Positions 33,901 to 47,345 of a stretch of 64,000 nucleotides of DNA are shown here, in pieces. Under the pieces are notes generated by a model, which had not been told where the DNA came from, made no database searches, and worked only from the letters and a program-made list of their open reading frames with translations. The stretch comes from Ifrita kowaldi. Lineage: Eukaryota > Chordata > Aves > Passeriformes > Cinclosomatidae. The translations under genes were made by a program, and so were the position numbers. The first letter of the stretch is position 1; each line of letters opens with the position of its first letter. The DNA is taken from assembly GCA_013398055.1 (NCBI GenBank), contig VZRS01007675.1, positions 225-64,224 on the forward strand, given 5' to 3'.

Positions 33901-36900
33901 CACAGCCCATGCGAGCTGGGGACAGTACTGGCTGTCCATGTACCTCACACCAAACTCAGTCCCAGCTCTCCCCTTGCTGCTGCTGCTCAGCAGACCCTAA
34001 TTCAGGCTTGGGTGAGGCCAGAGCTTCCCAAAGAGCTGGGGATTTGGCTTGAAACAAGAGACAAAGTTTGAGATCCAGGTCCTTGAGGCAGGTTGCCCTC
34101 ACTGAGAAGCCCAAAAGCCACCTCCTTGTCCTTCTGAAGGTGTGACCTGAGCTGCAGGGTTGGCTGCTGGTCCCCAGGTCCTCCTGAGGACAGCTGCCCA
34201 GTCACACAGGCACGCAGCAATTGCAAGCAGCAATTTCCACCGGGGTGGGTGTCTCAGCTGGAGGTTCCCTGGCCTGGCTCCCTTTGGGGTGCAGATGTGT
34301 TCGGGGTGCTGCTGCCAAAAAAAACCGGTGGGAAGAACTGGAGCAAGAAACCATGTTCAGTGTGGTGTGGGGGAGGGATTACGATACACACAGCTCTCAT
34401 TTTCCTGCAGTCCCCAGAGCGGGAGGGAGATATTTAATGGGAATGTGCTTGGACTGGCAGGGAAGGATTTTTTTTTTTTTTAACATCTCAATTCAAAGTG
34501 CTGTAAAATGAGGTGTTGCTAAGGCAGACTCTAAACTAAAGGACATGAGGGTTTCCAACTTGTCTTCCTGAAGGAAAGCCCAGAGGCGGAGAGAAGCAAA
34601 CCATCCTTGCCTAAGAGCCCTGGATTTTTCTTTTTCCGCACTTCAAGCACCCAAATGGAAGCACAGAGGGAAAGATCAGCAGCATTATCAAGTCACCTGC
34701 CTGGAAAAAGCTGTGGGTGGCAAAGGGACGTTCCAGAAACCACAGGGAGATCAGGGACCAAACCCAGTGCTAGGATCACGTTGGGCTCTGTGGGAATTAG
34801 GTGTGTACAGTGTGGGAAGGCAGGAGGGCAGAGCTGGGATGAGGAGGAGACACTGGGGTCATTCCCATGGTCTAGGGCAATGTGCAGCTGGGGTGTTCTC
34901 CTGGATGTGCCCCAGCTCTGGAGCACCAAGCACCTGAATGTGCTTGTAAGGAGAAAATTGCATCCAGAGATGACACTTTTTGCAAAGTGGGAAGGACCAT
35001 TTATGGCTGTTTGCCTAAGTGAGGGGAGGAGAAGAGAGAGGGAGCCCCTGGCCCCCAAAAGAAGGTGAAACTGGAACTCAGCGACTCAGAGACTGTCTTC
35101 TGACCACAGAAGGCAGATGAGACTTCTCCTTGTGTGGGCTGGCCTTCACCCCAAAAATAATTGGGGCAGAGGGATGGGGTTGGCCTCTTTTATCTCACTG
35201 CTGTCCAGTGAAACCTTCGAATTGAGCCACCAGCATTGGGCTGTGCTTGGAAAGAATTTGGGAGCATCCCCTGGAGCCAAACAGTGCCTCTGTTGTGAGA
35301 CCTTGGACTCTGTTATTCCTGGCACCGAGATATTTCTGCAGCCAGGAAGCACAGAAAGAGCTGCTCAAAGCAAAGGTTTGTGCTCTTGTTCTCCCGACAA
35401 AGGCGTTTAAATGGAACCAGAGCTGCGAGCAGAGCTGAGAACAGCTGTGCTATTTTCATCCCTCCGTGTCTCCCTCGCCTCGGCATCAGCATCAAAGGCA
35501 GCCCAGCCAGGGAAGACCCTGGGAAGGGCTCTGGAAGCTGGCAGGGCCCCGGGAGGATTGCAGTGCAGCCCTGTCACTGCTCGTTGGCTCCGTGCCGCTG
35601 GATGGGGCAGCGAGGCCTCCCCAGCCGAGCACAAACCGTGGGCAGGAAGTTTCCTCCTGCAGGAACAAATTCCAAACCCACAGAAGCCTCGATAAATAAA
35701 TAAATAAGGCTTCGTGCTCCACTCCCGGATGCTGCTGCGGAAATCCAGAATAAGTTCAGTGGATGAATTCCAAATGGACCAGTGTCAGGGAGAGACGGAT
35801 TTAGCCTGAATGGCAGCGCAGGGAAATGAGATGCTTTTTGCTCACTGCGTTGAAGCATAAACATAATTTCCCTTGTGAAGTTTTCGAGTGATCCTCTGGA
35901 ATGTAACAAAAGGGAGCTCTGGCTCCTCAGCTTCGTTGCTTTCTTTAGCTGCTCTTTGCTTGTTGTCCCAGCAGCAGCACCGCCTGTGTGTCTGAGGGGC
36001 AGAGGAGCACATCTGTGGGATTGTTGGAGCCCAGGTGGGCTCTCTGATGTCAGGGATGCTTGTCATGGCACAGGGAACAGCAAGCTGAGAGTCCCACCCT
36101 GACCCGCTCCTTTCTGCCCAAGTTTGAACCCCATCCCCGGGGCTACTGGAGCAAAATCTCTTCTTTGCCATGAATCAGGGAGAAGCTCTCCTTGATTTTT
36201 GCATGAAGCACGTGAAAATTGTAAGAAAGGCAGAGGTAATGTGGTAATTTTTCTTCTTCAGCTTTTTTTTTCCTTGTTACATACCTCATTCCGTTTCCAA
36301 GTTGATTTTTTTGAGCTCAACTATATTTTCTCTTGTCCCCCCACAAGATTTAGCAGAAGGTTGTATAAAAGAATAAACAAATAACCTTAAATGAAAGCCT
36401 GCAAGCAACACAAAACAAAACAAAAACAAAAAAGCAAAAGAGTGTCTTTGTAACCAAATTGATGCCAGCATCTGTGGAAATGAAATATTTAGCCCAGGAT
36501 TCAGTGCTTATCCTCCTGGTGTCAGCTCTAATCCGAGCTGCCACTTCAGAAAATGAGCAAACAAACAAAAAATAGTTGAGCCTTTTCCCTGACCATGCCG
36601 GTTTCAGAGCTGTGGGTCCGGTGCTCGGGATTCATCCGGGCGAGTTCCCATGCGGGCACCGGGTCGTTCTGGGGAGCTCACCGTGTCCCACCGCGGCTTC
36701 TGCAGCTCAGCCACAGCGTTTCCTCTCTCCCCTCCCCTCCCTGCCCCCAGCTCCCTCTCCGTGTGCTCATCCTGATCCCAAATGCCAGTGCTGACAGCAC
36801 CCCAGAGGGACACCAGCGGCTTTGGGAGGGGCACTGAGGTTTTTAAAGTGTTTTGTTATTTTCTCTCACTGCTGCTCCAGCACTCTCTGCTCTGCTGGGC

Positions 36901-37279
36901 ACTTGTGCCTCTCCAAACCCATGCCAAGCTCCAGGCCAGGTGTCCTTAACACAACAATCCACCTTGTAAGGACTCTTTAAACTGACCTTTAAACAACCCC
37001 TAACGGGATTCTGTTTGGGGATCTGGGTTTGGTTTCCTTTCGGAAGCAGGAACAACAAAAGCTCAAATAATATTTTTAGCTTTGGATACCCCAGGAGCAC
37101 CAACAAATCCAAAAATATTCCTGAAAAGCAAGACAGCAGTGGTCTGCTTTAACCATAAATGCCACAAAAATAGTAACCCCAGGAGAAGCTTCGGTTGGTT
37201 TTTTTCCCAATGCTAAAAGCAAATACTTTTTCAGCCAAAATAGAAGTTGATGTAACAGATTTGACCTTTCTTGCTGTCA
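30941..37279. other. Anonymous non-coding DNA
   Basis: No gene recognised on either strand. Composition alternates between moderately GC-rich stretches (32800-34200, 35400-35700, 36590-36830) and AT-rich ones. The open frames here are chance frames without domain signatures. Confidence 0.6.
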
Positions 37280-37600
37280 GCTGTCAGCCCAGCACCACCA
37301 CCATATTCACCATGTCCTCAAGTGCAACATCCACGTGGTTTTTGAACACTTCCAAGGGTGGTGACTCCACCACTGCTCTGGGCAGCGTGTTCCAGTGCTT
37401 TACAACCCGTTCAGTTAAAGAATTTCCCCTGATATCCAATCTAAACCTGCCCTGGCACAACTTGAGGTCATTTTCTCTTACCCTGTCATTTCTTACCTGG
37501 GAGAAGAGACTGACATCCCCCTCACTGCCACCTCCTTTCAGGGAGTTCTAGAGAGCAATAATGTGCTTTTCCTCCAGCTGAGGGTCTTGAACTGATTATT
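37280..37600 (-). mobile_element. CR1 LINE fragment, antisense
   Basis: Antisense CR1 3' region: agcaccaccaccatattcac, 'gtcctcaagtgcaacatcca', 'ggtggtgactccaccactgc', 'ctgggcagcgtgttccagtg', then text matching the 'aatttcccctgatatccaat' and 'aacctgccctggcacaactt' segments. It extends to about 37600 through 'ttcctccagctgagggtc'. Confidence 0.92.
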
Positions 37601-38574
37601 TAAGTTTCAGGAACTGATGGTTTTATCTTTCCCTTGCCTCCAGACTATGCTGGACTCCTCACCTGGAGTCTGGTCTGGAGAGTGTCTTCACCTCGGTCCA
37701 AACAGGCCAATTGTCCCCACTTCAGGAAAATTCTGGACTCTCTGGAAGGCTGCCAGTTGTCCCCTTGTCCCTCTGCACGATGTTGATGCTGGGAGGCAGT
37801 GCTGTGTTGCCTTTTAATGACCACAGCAATGTTCTCAGAGCAGAGCAGCCTGCATGTGTTTAAAGCAGCAAAATTAAGCTCCCCCTGGCCCCCAACCCCA
37901 GCCAAAAATGAAAAGTACAACAAGGTTGGAGGGGAAATGGCCCAGCTGGGCGTTCTGCCTGCCTGCCTTCAGCAGAGCCACGAGCTGGCTGTCTGTCAGG
38001 GAGTTTCCTTCCCTGTCAGCCCAGTCCTGTCCCTCAAGGATGGGGAAGGAAAGGGTGCAGGGAGGTAGAGGGGACTGGCAGCAATCAGTCAATCCTGGTC
38101 AATCTTTTTTCCATAAATTTCCATCCACTCGTAGCTCAAAATCCATGGCATTGAAATGATCAACAGTGAAACGAAACACGAAGATTAGCAGGGCAAGGTT
38201 TCAGCAGCTCAAAGGTTCTTATTTGGCCCGTTTCAGGACTTATTTTTCCATTTGAAATTTTCCTCCTCTTTTAGGCTGAAAAAAAGGAGATGCATATGAA
38301 ACATGGAACCCACACCTGAACTGGAAAAAATATTTCCCTCTGCTTTTGAATGGCTCCTTTCCCAGGCTGCCAGCCAGCCACCCAGCTCTCTGCAAAGTCC
38401 CTTTGGGCACGAGCAGTCTGCCAGCAGCTCATTTCTGCACTCCCAGCCCTGCAAAATGCTGCTGCTGTTGCCACAAAGGCCTGGTCTCGCAGTGGGGTGC
38501 CCCAAGAAGCTCCTTTCTGATAAGGCACTGTTGGCCAGAGGGCAGGAAGGGGTCTGGACAGGCTGGGTCCATGG

Positions 38575-38960
38575 GCTCAGGCCAATTGTATGAGGGTCAA
38601 CCAGGCCAAGTGCTGAGTCCTGCCCCTGGGTCACAACAACCCCCTGCAGCTCCAGGCTGGGGCAGAGGGGCTGGGAAGTGTCCGGTGGGAAAGGCCCTGG
38701 GGGTGCTGGCCAACAGCAGCTGAACATGAGCCAGGTGTGCCCAGGTGGGCAAGAGGCCGATGGCACCTGGCCTGTCCCAGCCATGGGGTGACCAGCAGGA
38801 CCAGGACAGTGACTGTCCCCCTGACTGCGCACTGGTGAGGCCACTCCTCAAGTGCTGGAGTCAGTTTTGGGCAAGAAAGACACTGAGGGGCTGGAGCATG
38901 GCTTTAACCACCCAGCAGAGCACCCCAGGGAAAGCTCCTGGAGCGCTTCCCCTGAGAGTG
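38575..38960 (+). mobile_element. CR1 LINE fragment with remnant of ORF2 C-terminal region, sense
   Basis: Sense match to the end of the CR1 second open reading frame (reverse-transcriptase polyprotein). The stretch 'ggtcaaccaggccaagtgct' then 'tgggtcacaacaaccccctg', 'gctgaacatgagccaggtgt', 'cactggtgaggccactcctc' and 'ctggagtcagttttgggcaa' corresponds to the conserved ORF2 tail. Frames are interrupted by indels, so it cannot encode a functional protein. It lacks the CR1 3' UTR. Confidence 0.88.
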
Positions 38961-40239
38961 AAAGGAAAAAGATCCAGTCAGGACCTGTGTCCTGTGTCCT
39001 GCTGACCAAGGAGCGCAAAGCAGGGACACAGAGCAGCCGTTCCCTGTCCTGGGACTGGCTGTGAAGCCCTGAGGCTGCCAGTGCTGTCACCCAGGAGCAG
39101 GAGGAGGTGCTTTAGATGCTGAAAGTTGGCAGAAGGGGTGCACCAGCAGAGGGTTTGTGCAGGTGTCTGTCTTGGCTGCAACTCTGTGTTACGTAAAACT
39201 GATGCAGTTTTCTGTGCAGGCAAAGCCTTTCCTGGCTGGAAAGGGGATGTGAGAGATGCAGGTTTGGGAGAGCACCAGGGATGGCAAGGGGAGGGTTGGG
39301 ATCTCTGATTCAGTCCTCGTCACTCTGGGAATTTCAGCAGCTGCAAAAACCTCCTGAATCTTGTGGAGCAGTGACTTGAAACTCCCCACAGGCACTATGG
39401 CAATTCCCAGCTGCAGCTGCAGCAAGTGGATGTGCTGTTCTGAGCCCTGGACATCTCTCTCTCCCATGGGATGTGTTACTCTCCCTGCCAACCTCAGCTG
39501 CTCCTTCCCAGCCTCCTTGAGGAAACCAAACCATTTCCTCACCCCCTGCTGTCCTCACAGAGCAGAAGGTGAAGCCCGCCTTAGATTGAGCACTGTTCAA
39601 GCTGGACACCAGCAAGACAGTCCTGGATAAGGCCTATCCCTGTATTTCTGCTCCCTGGAGTCAGCTGATAACCAGGATTGTGGAAGATTTTGGGCCAGAT
39701 GAAACAGCTGAATGGGTCACTGTGGAGAACAAAGCACCTCCACATGGCTGCACCAGTTCCCTGAACTGGCAGCTTGTTCAGGTGAACAGTGCCAGTGTGG
39801 GAGCTCTCAGTTTGGGTTAAGAAGTGTTTGTTTTGGAGTTATGGGAGTTAATTATGATGTTTTCCTCAGACTAATTCAAAAAAGAGAATTACAGCATCCT
39901 TGTGGTGTTTGCCTGTGTCTAATGAAATGCACTTAAAAGCCTGAGTCTAAATCACTTGTTGATTTTTTGGGAGGTTTGGTTTAATTATGCTGGTTTAGAA
40001 AACAAGGTCTTCAGCATGTTGGATGCTGCTGTGAAAAATTTACTCTTTGTCTAGTTATTTCAGTAGAATTATGCTGGTACAAACACTCCACTAAAAACAG
40101 AGGAAAAAAGAACAGGCAACGACCAAGAGAAGCAATCTAGACCCGATCAAGCAACCGTCTGCTCAAACTCCCCCAGAATTTATGAATATATTTTTTTTAT
40201 TTTTATTACTTATATTGTTTATATGAATGCACTTGTGCT

Positions 40240-40435
40240 GCTGGTCAAGGGTGGTCAGACCCTGGCACAGGGTGCCCAGAGCAGCTGTGGCTGCCCCATC
40301 CCTGGCAGTGTCCAAGGCCAGGCTGGATGGGGCTTGGAGCAGCCTGGAATAGTGGAAGGTGGCCCTGACCATGGCAAGGGGTGGAAAAAAGTCCTTTTGA
40401 ACCCAAAACTTTCTGGGATGGTCTGGTTCTCTGAA
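40240..40435 (+). mobile_element. CR1 LINE 3' fragment, sense
   Basis: Sense CR1 3' UTR: 'ccctggcacagggtgcccag', 'gcagctgtggctgccccatc', 'gtgtccaaggccaggctgga', 'tggggcttggagcagcctgg'. The terminal part is degraded around 40400-40435. Confidence 0.92.
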
Positions 40436-40926
40436 GTCAGCCCAAAACAGCACGGGATGTCCAAGCTGCGTTGGGAAAGCGCAGTGTGATCCTCACCTGG
40501 CCTCCCCAGCTGGGGTGCAACCTCCAGAGAACATCATGAGCAAGTTCCAGGGGTCTTTTTGGACCCTGGCTTCAGCACTGGCCAAACCTCAGAACCTCAG
40601 ACATCCACGAACATATTAAGCAGTGGGCATGTGAAGACAGCAAGTTAATTCAGTTGTATTACAGCTGAGGTAGATTTAGATCTCTACAAAGTCTGGCACT
40701 GGTTCCTATTTTTCACCCAAAGTGTTCTCTTCAATCTTAAAAATGGCTTTGATATGTGCTGAGTACCAGAGAGGCTGTGATCAATTTGTTAGAATGAGTT
40801 TATTAAAGACAAGAGTCCTCAGAAGAAGAAATTGGGAACATGGCACCTGTACTTATCTCTGTCAATTGAGATGGATTCTGAAAACCTGAGCTTCCTCTCT
40901 CCAGCTTTGCTGCAGCTCTGATCTTT

Positions 40927-40947
40927 CACACACACACACACACACAC
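40927..40947. repeat. (CA)n microsatellite
   Basis: Uninterrupted CA dinucleotide run of about ten and a half units, probably polymorphic. Confidence 0.97.
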
Positions 40948-40949
40948 TG

Positions 40950-43900
40950 CTGCTCTGAGCTGTGCTGGTTGATCTGCTTTTCCCCCCTGAACACTGGGAG
41001 ATTCCTTTCTCTCCCTCCCCACTGTGCCAGAAATAATCAAAACAAATATGCCAAATTGCTGAAAATTTTCCTCTTTCAAGTAGACCCAACCTGTGTGCCA
41101 GTTTGTGTCTAATTTCAAAATCAGCTTCAGCCAAAAGTGTGCAGGATTGGTTTTGACACCAAGTGAAATGTTTTGAAATGGCCTTTTCTAAACTTTTGAC
41201 ACTGAGGCAAATTTTGTTTAGCCTAACATTAAAAACCAGAGTGGACAATAAAGGACATTTTTCTCTTCCTGTTGAAGGAACCACTTAGGCCTGACTTAGT
41301 TTTGCCAAAGTGGTTGACCCAAATTCCCTCTGCTTTCTTTGGGTTCAGCCACTCACATGACAAATAATCTGTTCAGCCTGCTGTAATTCACAATATCTGC
41401 TGGTTTCTTGCCTTCTGCCCTGGCTTTCCTCCTGCAAGGTCTGTTGCCTTCTTTCCCCACCCAGTCTGGTGCCAGCCCCCACTAAATCCCCCTTTGTTTG
41501 TGACACAGCCCCTTCTCTCAAGGCTGTTCCTCTGTGGAGGGCCATTGAATCGTTTGGCATAATTCCCTTGTTATTCAGCACGGCAAATGTATGTACACAT
41601 CACAGGGATGAATAATGGATGCTAATAATGCACCATTAATTCACCATAGGTGTGTGTTACAAAGTCAGCATCAGAAGTGGGGTCAGCACAGGGAATTCCC
41701 CGTCCCCCTGTCGGGCTCCTGAGGAGGGGTTTGATGAGACCTGAGCAGAGTGTGAGCCAAGGTGCTCCCACATCAGCCAGGGAGGGTCTGGGGGCAGGAG
41801 GAGACACTGTCCCTGTGCTCTCAGAGCGGAGGGAAGGGCTGGAAACTGCAGAGCCAGGAGCTGAGTTACTCCCACACGGCACTGCACGAAACTGGGCAGG
41901 GGATCAGTTCCTCCCCTACCTCCTCCTCATCCTCCCCGACCCAGGACATCAAATCAACACCAGCTGTTCTCCAAACTCCTGCTGCTGCCAGGCAAGGTCC
42001 TGGGCAGAGCCTTATCCCTCCTGCTTAATCGCATTTGTTCCCTGTGTCACCATCAGCCAGGCTGGCACTCACACATGACAGCTTTGATCGTCCCAGCCGT
42101 GCTGCAGGAAGCCTGGCAGGGCCAGGGCTGCCTGCTGGGGACCATTAAAGCCCACTTGTTAATGTACCTGATGTCTGAGGCTCTTTGCACCACGTCCAAG
42201 AGGCAGGATTAGCCTTGGCCATGAGCAAGAGTGGGTTCCCACAGTCCCCAGCGCCTGTGCTGCCATCCAGGGAGCACCTACACCTCCTCCACCTCTTCTC
42301 TTTTCCACTGAGATTTAGCAAAGCCACAGATGGACTCTGGCTCGGAGCAGCCAGAAGGATGTGGTGGGAAAGGAGTATCCAGAACAAAGCTGGTTCATCT
42401 TCCTGAGTGCCACTGCCTGTCCCCAGTTAACAATTCCTGCCCGTGGGAACAGGGGGAATGTCCCTCTGTGCTTCACAGGCTCTGCTGCTGTGGTGAGCAG
42501 GGACCCCACGTGTGTCCAGCAGAGTCCTCCTGTGTTCCCTGACGAGCAGGCAGAGCATTGTTCTGTTCCAGGTGGGCTGTGGGCCCACCCCAATCCCACG
42601 CTCAGCCCTTGCATCCTTGTCGCATCTGGGAGAATGAGAGATGTGATGAAACACAGATTGTCTGAGTTATGGCACATAAAGGGGCTTGGCCAGGCTCTGA
42701 CCTCAGCCGCAGGCACGGGGAACCCAGCACCACCAACTTCTGAGAGCAGCCATCAGAATCTATGCCCCACATCTTGGAAAACCCTGCTCCCACCCCATTT
42801 CCCCTGCTGCAGCCAGACTTACAAGGGTCAGGGACTAATAACAGCTTGAAATATCCTCACAACAGCACCAGCAGTGCAAGTGCTGAGCAACCAGACTGAG
42901 CTGAGTGGTTCAGCAGCTCCTCTGCTCCTGACTTTCCCCTGACCCTGCTTTTCACATGTCCTCGTTTGCAGCTTGGCTGATGCCAAAGCTTACAAGCCAC
43001 TGCAATGCTGCTGCTCTCCATTGCTGTTCCTTCTGCTCCTCCTTCGTGTTTGGCTCCACACTCCTTCCCACTTGTCATCACTGACAGGGGAGCAGCTGCC
43101 GTCAGCCAAACCCTTACTTAAGGGGAAAAAAGTTTAAATTGCTCCAAGAGAGACTCTTCTGAAGATGGGCTGAAAGAAAGTGAGTTCTTTAACCAAGTCT
43201 TCAAGCCAGGGAGCCCTTGCGTGCTGTGAAGGCAGAAAGCAGAAGAAATTCCCTGCAGGAGGGACCTGACCCCGAGTTAAGCTGAGGATCCCACACTTTT
43301 CCTGTGCCAACCTGCAAACCCACCGTGAGCGAGCACTGCTGGCCCCAGAGATGCTGGCAGTGCCACCAGCACAGCTTGTCCCACACTTCCCCAGGCCAGG
43401 ACTCACAGCACAGCCCCACCACGGCAAACTGCTCCCTTCCCAACCTTGGCATGTGCTGCCTGCACAATTCCTGCCTCGACGTGACGTGGAACAGCAGCAG
43501 CACACGAAAGGTCAGCTTTCCATTCTGAGCAATTTAAGTTCTATCAAACTCAGAAAAAGCTCATGGTTCTGCATCACATAAAAACACGGTAAAATTGCAG
43601 AAATGTGTTTGACAAATCCATCAAGTTACATCAACAGAGAGCTTGGTGTTTCTGGATCTCTCCATGCATGCTATGGAAAGCAGTGGGAGTTTGCCAGAGG
43701 CTTTCACCAGAGCTGAGCTGCACCTTGGAAATGCAGCTCTCCACAAGATCATCATTTGCTCACAGCCAAGCACAGGAGCTGTGGGGTCTCATCCCCTCCA
43801 TCTTTTTGAAGGGCTGTGCAAGGGACAGGAAAAACTGTGGTTCATTGTATTCCCCTCGTGCAAGGTGACTGATTTCTTTAATTTCTGGATTTGCCTGCTG

Positions 43901-44333
43901 CAAACTTCCACCAGCCTTTGCTGTTTATCCAGTGACAGCCTGAGCACGGGGGCAGGTTTTTCTCCTCTCACCCTCCCTTTCCCCTCTTGTCTACCCATGA
44001 AAACTGTCAGGAAAGGAAAGCCAAGGAAAGGAAAACCAAGCTGGGAATAGAGGGTGACCACTGTGACAGCAGTACCCTGACCAGCCAGGTGTATCCTCAC
44101 CACATCGAAAAAGGTGAGCGTGTGTCACCTTCAGGAAAAGGAAGATGTTGCCAGTTAAGTCAGGAATAGTTGAGGACAGAGCCAGAAACCACATCAGAGC
44201 TGAAGTGTAGCTCTTAAACTGATGGTTGACACTGGGGGGGTCCCAGATGAGGCTGATCCAGGCAACTGAAGCCTATTAATGCACACAGAGGCATGAAAAA
44301 AGCCCTTTCATTTCTCTTTCTGGTGTAGTACAT
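40950..44333. other. Anonymous non-coding DNA
   Basis: No recognised gene or repeat. Sequence is of average composition, with open frames that show no family features. Confidence 0.6.
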
Positions 44334-45704
44334 TTTTCCTTTATCAGACTGTCTGATCATCACACACATTAGCTGTTCTCCCAAGAGAGACAAATGCTAC
44401 AAAAAAACCCACAGTACCAAGGGAAAAGCAAGGATGCTGACAGTGCTCCAGGTGGAAAAACCACGCAGGTATTTGGGTGAATCACATCCCACCCCCAACC
44501 ACGAAACACACCAGGAACCACTCAGTGAGGGGAAGGCTTGGAGAAAAATCTGGGAAGGAGGAGAATTGAGGCATCAGGGTCAGCCCTGAGCCAGAACATG
44601 ACCCTTATGCCAAAGAAGAAAGGGGCTGAAGTCACCAGTGGTCACCTGGCTGCCACCATGGCATCGCTCCCCTCTGCAGGGGGGTTAAAGCAGCCCCAGC
44701 CCTGCAGTTTCTGCAGCACTTTTCTTGCTCTGCCAGGGAAATGAAATGCTGTGCAAAGGGTGACAGACTGGCATCCGAGGACAGACAGCTCTGCAAAGGT
44801 CTGCCTGGGGAGAGGGAGGATTCCTGCAGACAGCTGGGCTGGTGCAGCACAGGCAGCCTGGCCTCATACAGGAACCTCAGAGTTTATCTTTCATCTTCCA
44901 GGATAAAGTCAGGAGTTGTTCCAAGCAAATATTTAGGAAAAGGGCAGCCCAATTTATGGAGCTGAGTGAGAAGGTGTGAAGGCCTGACTGGGCATAAAAT
45001 TAAGCCTCAGTGTTTGCTGCTTCTCTTCCCTGCCAGGTGTCCAAATCTCTGCTTGGATAAAACTGAGTGTGCCGCCAGTCCTGAAGAGTCCTGCCTGGAA
45101 ATTCTCCACTGGAGTCTTCCCTGGAGTCACTGTAATCCAGGGTGGGTGGGAATTATGCTGCTCACTTAGAGAAACCTGTGGCCATCTGGCCAGGGATGAT
45201 AGCAGGGCATATTTTTATGTGAAGTGTAGGCAGGGGGAGGGTCAGTATCAGAACATCTTGACAAGAAAACACATTATTTTCTTCAAGCAGGGCATTGCAC
45301 GTGGTTCCCTTGCTTGAATCACTTGGGTATCACATTGGATTTTATTGTGCCCAAACCAATCCACTGCATCTACCAATCCGTCTGCTTGTGCTGAAGAATT
45401 CCCAGAATGTGAACATGTCTTCCAGTGTTTGTTTAAAGTATTTGGCCTTGCTGAAGACTTCATATGAACGCTCTGGAAATGAAGAGTGTTGCCCTTGGTG
45501 CAGCTGTGCTGCAGTTTGTGGAGGGATGTGTGATTTTCTGAGCCACAGAATGGGCAGATGGGGTGGGGGAAGTGGAGGGTGGGTTAAGGATAGGATGGCA
45601 AACAGCTTTGACATCTCACAAATTAGGAACTGTTGTTGCTAGGACTGTGTCCCAGACCCCATATGATTTAAATCCTGGGAGCAAGCAGCAGGAGGAGCTT
45701 TGTT
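44334..45704 (+). repeat. 1371-bp tandem duplication, copy 1
   Basis: Matches 45706-47076 base for base at an offset of 1372 except for at least three substitutions (44517 A versus 45889 G, 44688 A versus 46060 C, 44767 A versus 46139 G). The two copies are separated only by one N. Identity near 99.8 percent together with the N suggests that two alleles of one locus were placed in tandem. No gene is recognised inside it. Confidence 0.95.
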
Positions 45705-45705
45705 N
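45705..45705. other. Single-base assembly gap between the duplicated copies
   Basis: An N at the exact junction of the two 1371-bp copies, marking a contig join. Confidence 0.98.
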
Positions 45706-47076
45706 TTTTCCTTTATCAGACTGTCTGATCATCACACACATTAGCTGTTCTCCCAAGAGAGACAAATGCTACAAAAAAACCCACAGTACCAAGGGAAAAG
45801 CAAGGATGCTGACAGTGCTCCAGGTGGAAAAACCACGCAGGTATTTGGGTGAATCACATCCCACCCCCAACCACGAAACACACCAGGAGCCACTCAGTGA
45901 GGGGAAGGCTTGGAGAAAAATCTGGGAAGGAGGAGAATTGAGGCATCAGGGTCAGCCCTGAGCCAGAACATGACCCTTATGCCAAAGAAGAAAGGGGCTG
46001 AAGTCACCAGTGGTCACCTGGCTGCCACCATGGCATCGCTCCCCTCTGCAGGGGGGTTACAGCAGCCCCAGCCCTGCAGTTTCTGCAGCACTTTTCTTGC
46101 TCTGCCAGGGAAATGAAATGCTGTGCAAAGGGTGACAGGCTGGCATCCGAGGACAGACAGCTCTGCAAAGGTCTGCCTGGGGAGAGGGAGGATTCCTGCA
46201 GACAGCTGGGCTGGTGCAGCACAGGCAGCCTGGCCTCATACAGGAACCTCAGAGTTTATCTTTCATCTTCCAGGATAAAGTCAGGAGTTGTTCCAAGCAA
46301 ATATTTAGGAAAAGGGCAGCCCAATTTATGGAGCTGAGTGAGAAGGTGTGAAGGCCTGACTGGGCATAAAATTAAGCCTCAGTGTTTGCTGCTTCTCTTC
46401 CCTGCCAGGTGTCCAAATCTCTGCTTGGATAAAACTGAGTGTGCCGCCAGTCCTGAAGAGTCCTGCCTGGAAATTCTCCACTGGAGTCTTCCCTGGAGTC
46501 ACTGTAATCCAGGGTGGGTGGGAATTATGCTGCTCACTTAGAGAAACCTGTGGCCATCTGGCCAGGGATGATAGCAGGGCATATTTTTATGTGAAGTGTA
46601 GGCAGGGGGAGGGTCAGTATCAGAACATCTTGACAAGAAAACACATTATTTTCTTCAAGCAGGGCATTGCACGTGGTTCCCTTGCTTGAATCACTTGGGT
46701 ATCACATTGGATTTTATTGTGCCCAAACCAATCCACTGCATCTACCAATCCGTCTGCTTGTGCTGAAGAATTCCCAGAATGTGAACATGTCTTCCAGTGT
46801 TTGTTTAAAGTATTTGGCCTTGCTGAAGACTTCATATGAACGCTCTGGAAATGAAGAGTGTTGCCCTTGGTGCAGCTGTGCTGCAGTTTGTGGAGGGATG
46901 TGTGATTTTCTGAGCCACAGAATGGGCAGATGGGGTGGGGGAAGTGGAGGGTGGGTTAAGGATAGGATGGCAAACAGCTTTGACATCTCACAAATTAGGA
47001 ACTGTTGTTGCTAGGACTGTGTCCCAGACCCCATATGATTTAAATCCTGGGAGCAAGCAGCAGGAGGAGCTTTGTT
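45706..47076 (+). repeat. 1371-bp tandem duplication, copy 2
   Basis: Second copy, continuing without a break into the CR1 fragment at 47088. If the duplication is false, this copy carries the correct right flank and copy 1 the correct left flank. Paired short open frames in both copies are consequences of the duplication and not a gene family. Confidence 0.95.
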
Positions 47077-47087
47077 TTATGTTACCT

Positions 47088-47345
47088 GCAGATCACAGAA
47101 TAATCATGGAATTGTTAAGGTTGGAAAAAGTCTTTAAGAACATCAAGTCCAACTCGGCACCACCACCATGCTCACCACTAAACCCTGTCCTCAAGTGCCA
47201 CATCCACACGTCTTGTGAACACTTCCAGGGATGGTGACTCCACCACTTCTCTGTTCTGATGTTTGACAATCCTTTCCATGAAGAAATTTTTCCTAATATT
47301 GAATCCAATCCTCCCCTAACATAACTTGGGGCCATTTTCTCTGGC
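47088..47345 (-). mobile_element. CR1 LINE 3' end, antisense
   Basis: Antisense CR1 including its 3' terminus: 'atcacagaataatcatggaa' then 'ttgttaaggttggaaaaagt', 'catcaagtccaactcggcac', 'cctcaagtgccacatccaca', 'cttccagggatggtgactcc' and 'aacataacttggggccattt'. It is well preserved compared with the other copies. Confidence 0.94.

Noticed and set aside
40927..40947. (CA)n as a functional element
   Set aside because: An ordinary microsatellite with nothing around it pointing to function.
44538..47014. Pairs of nearly identical short open frames suggesting a small gene family
   Set aside because: Both members lie in the 1371-bp duplicated block joined by an N. The similarity follows from the duplication and the frames have no family features.
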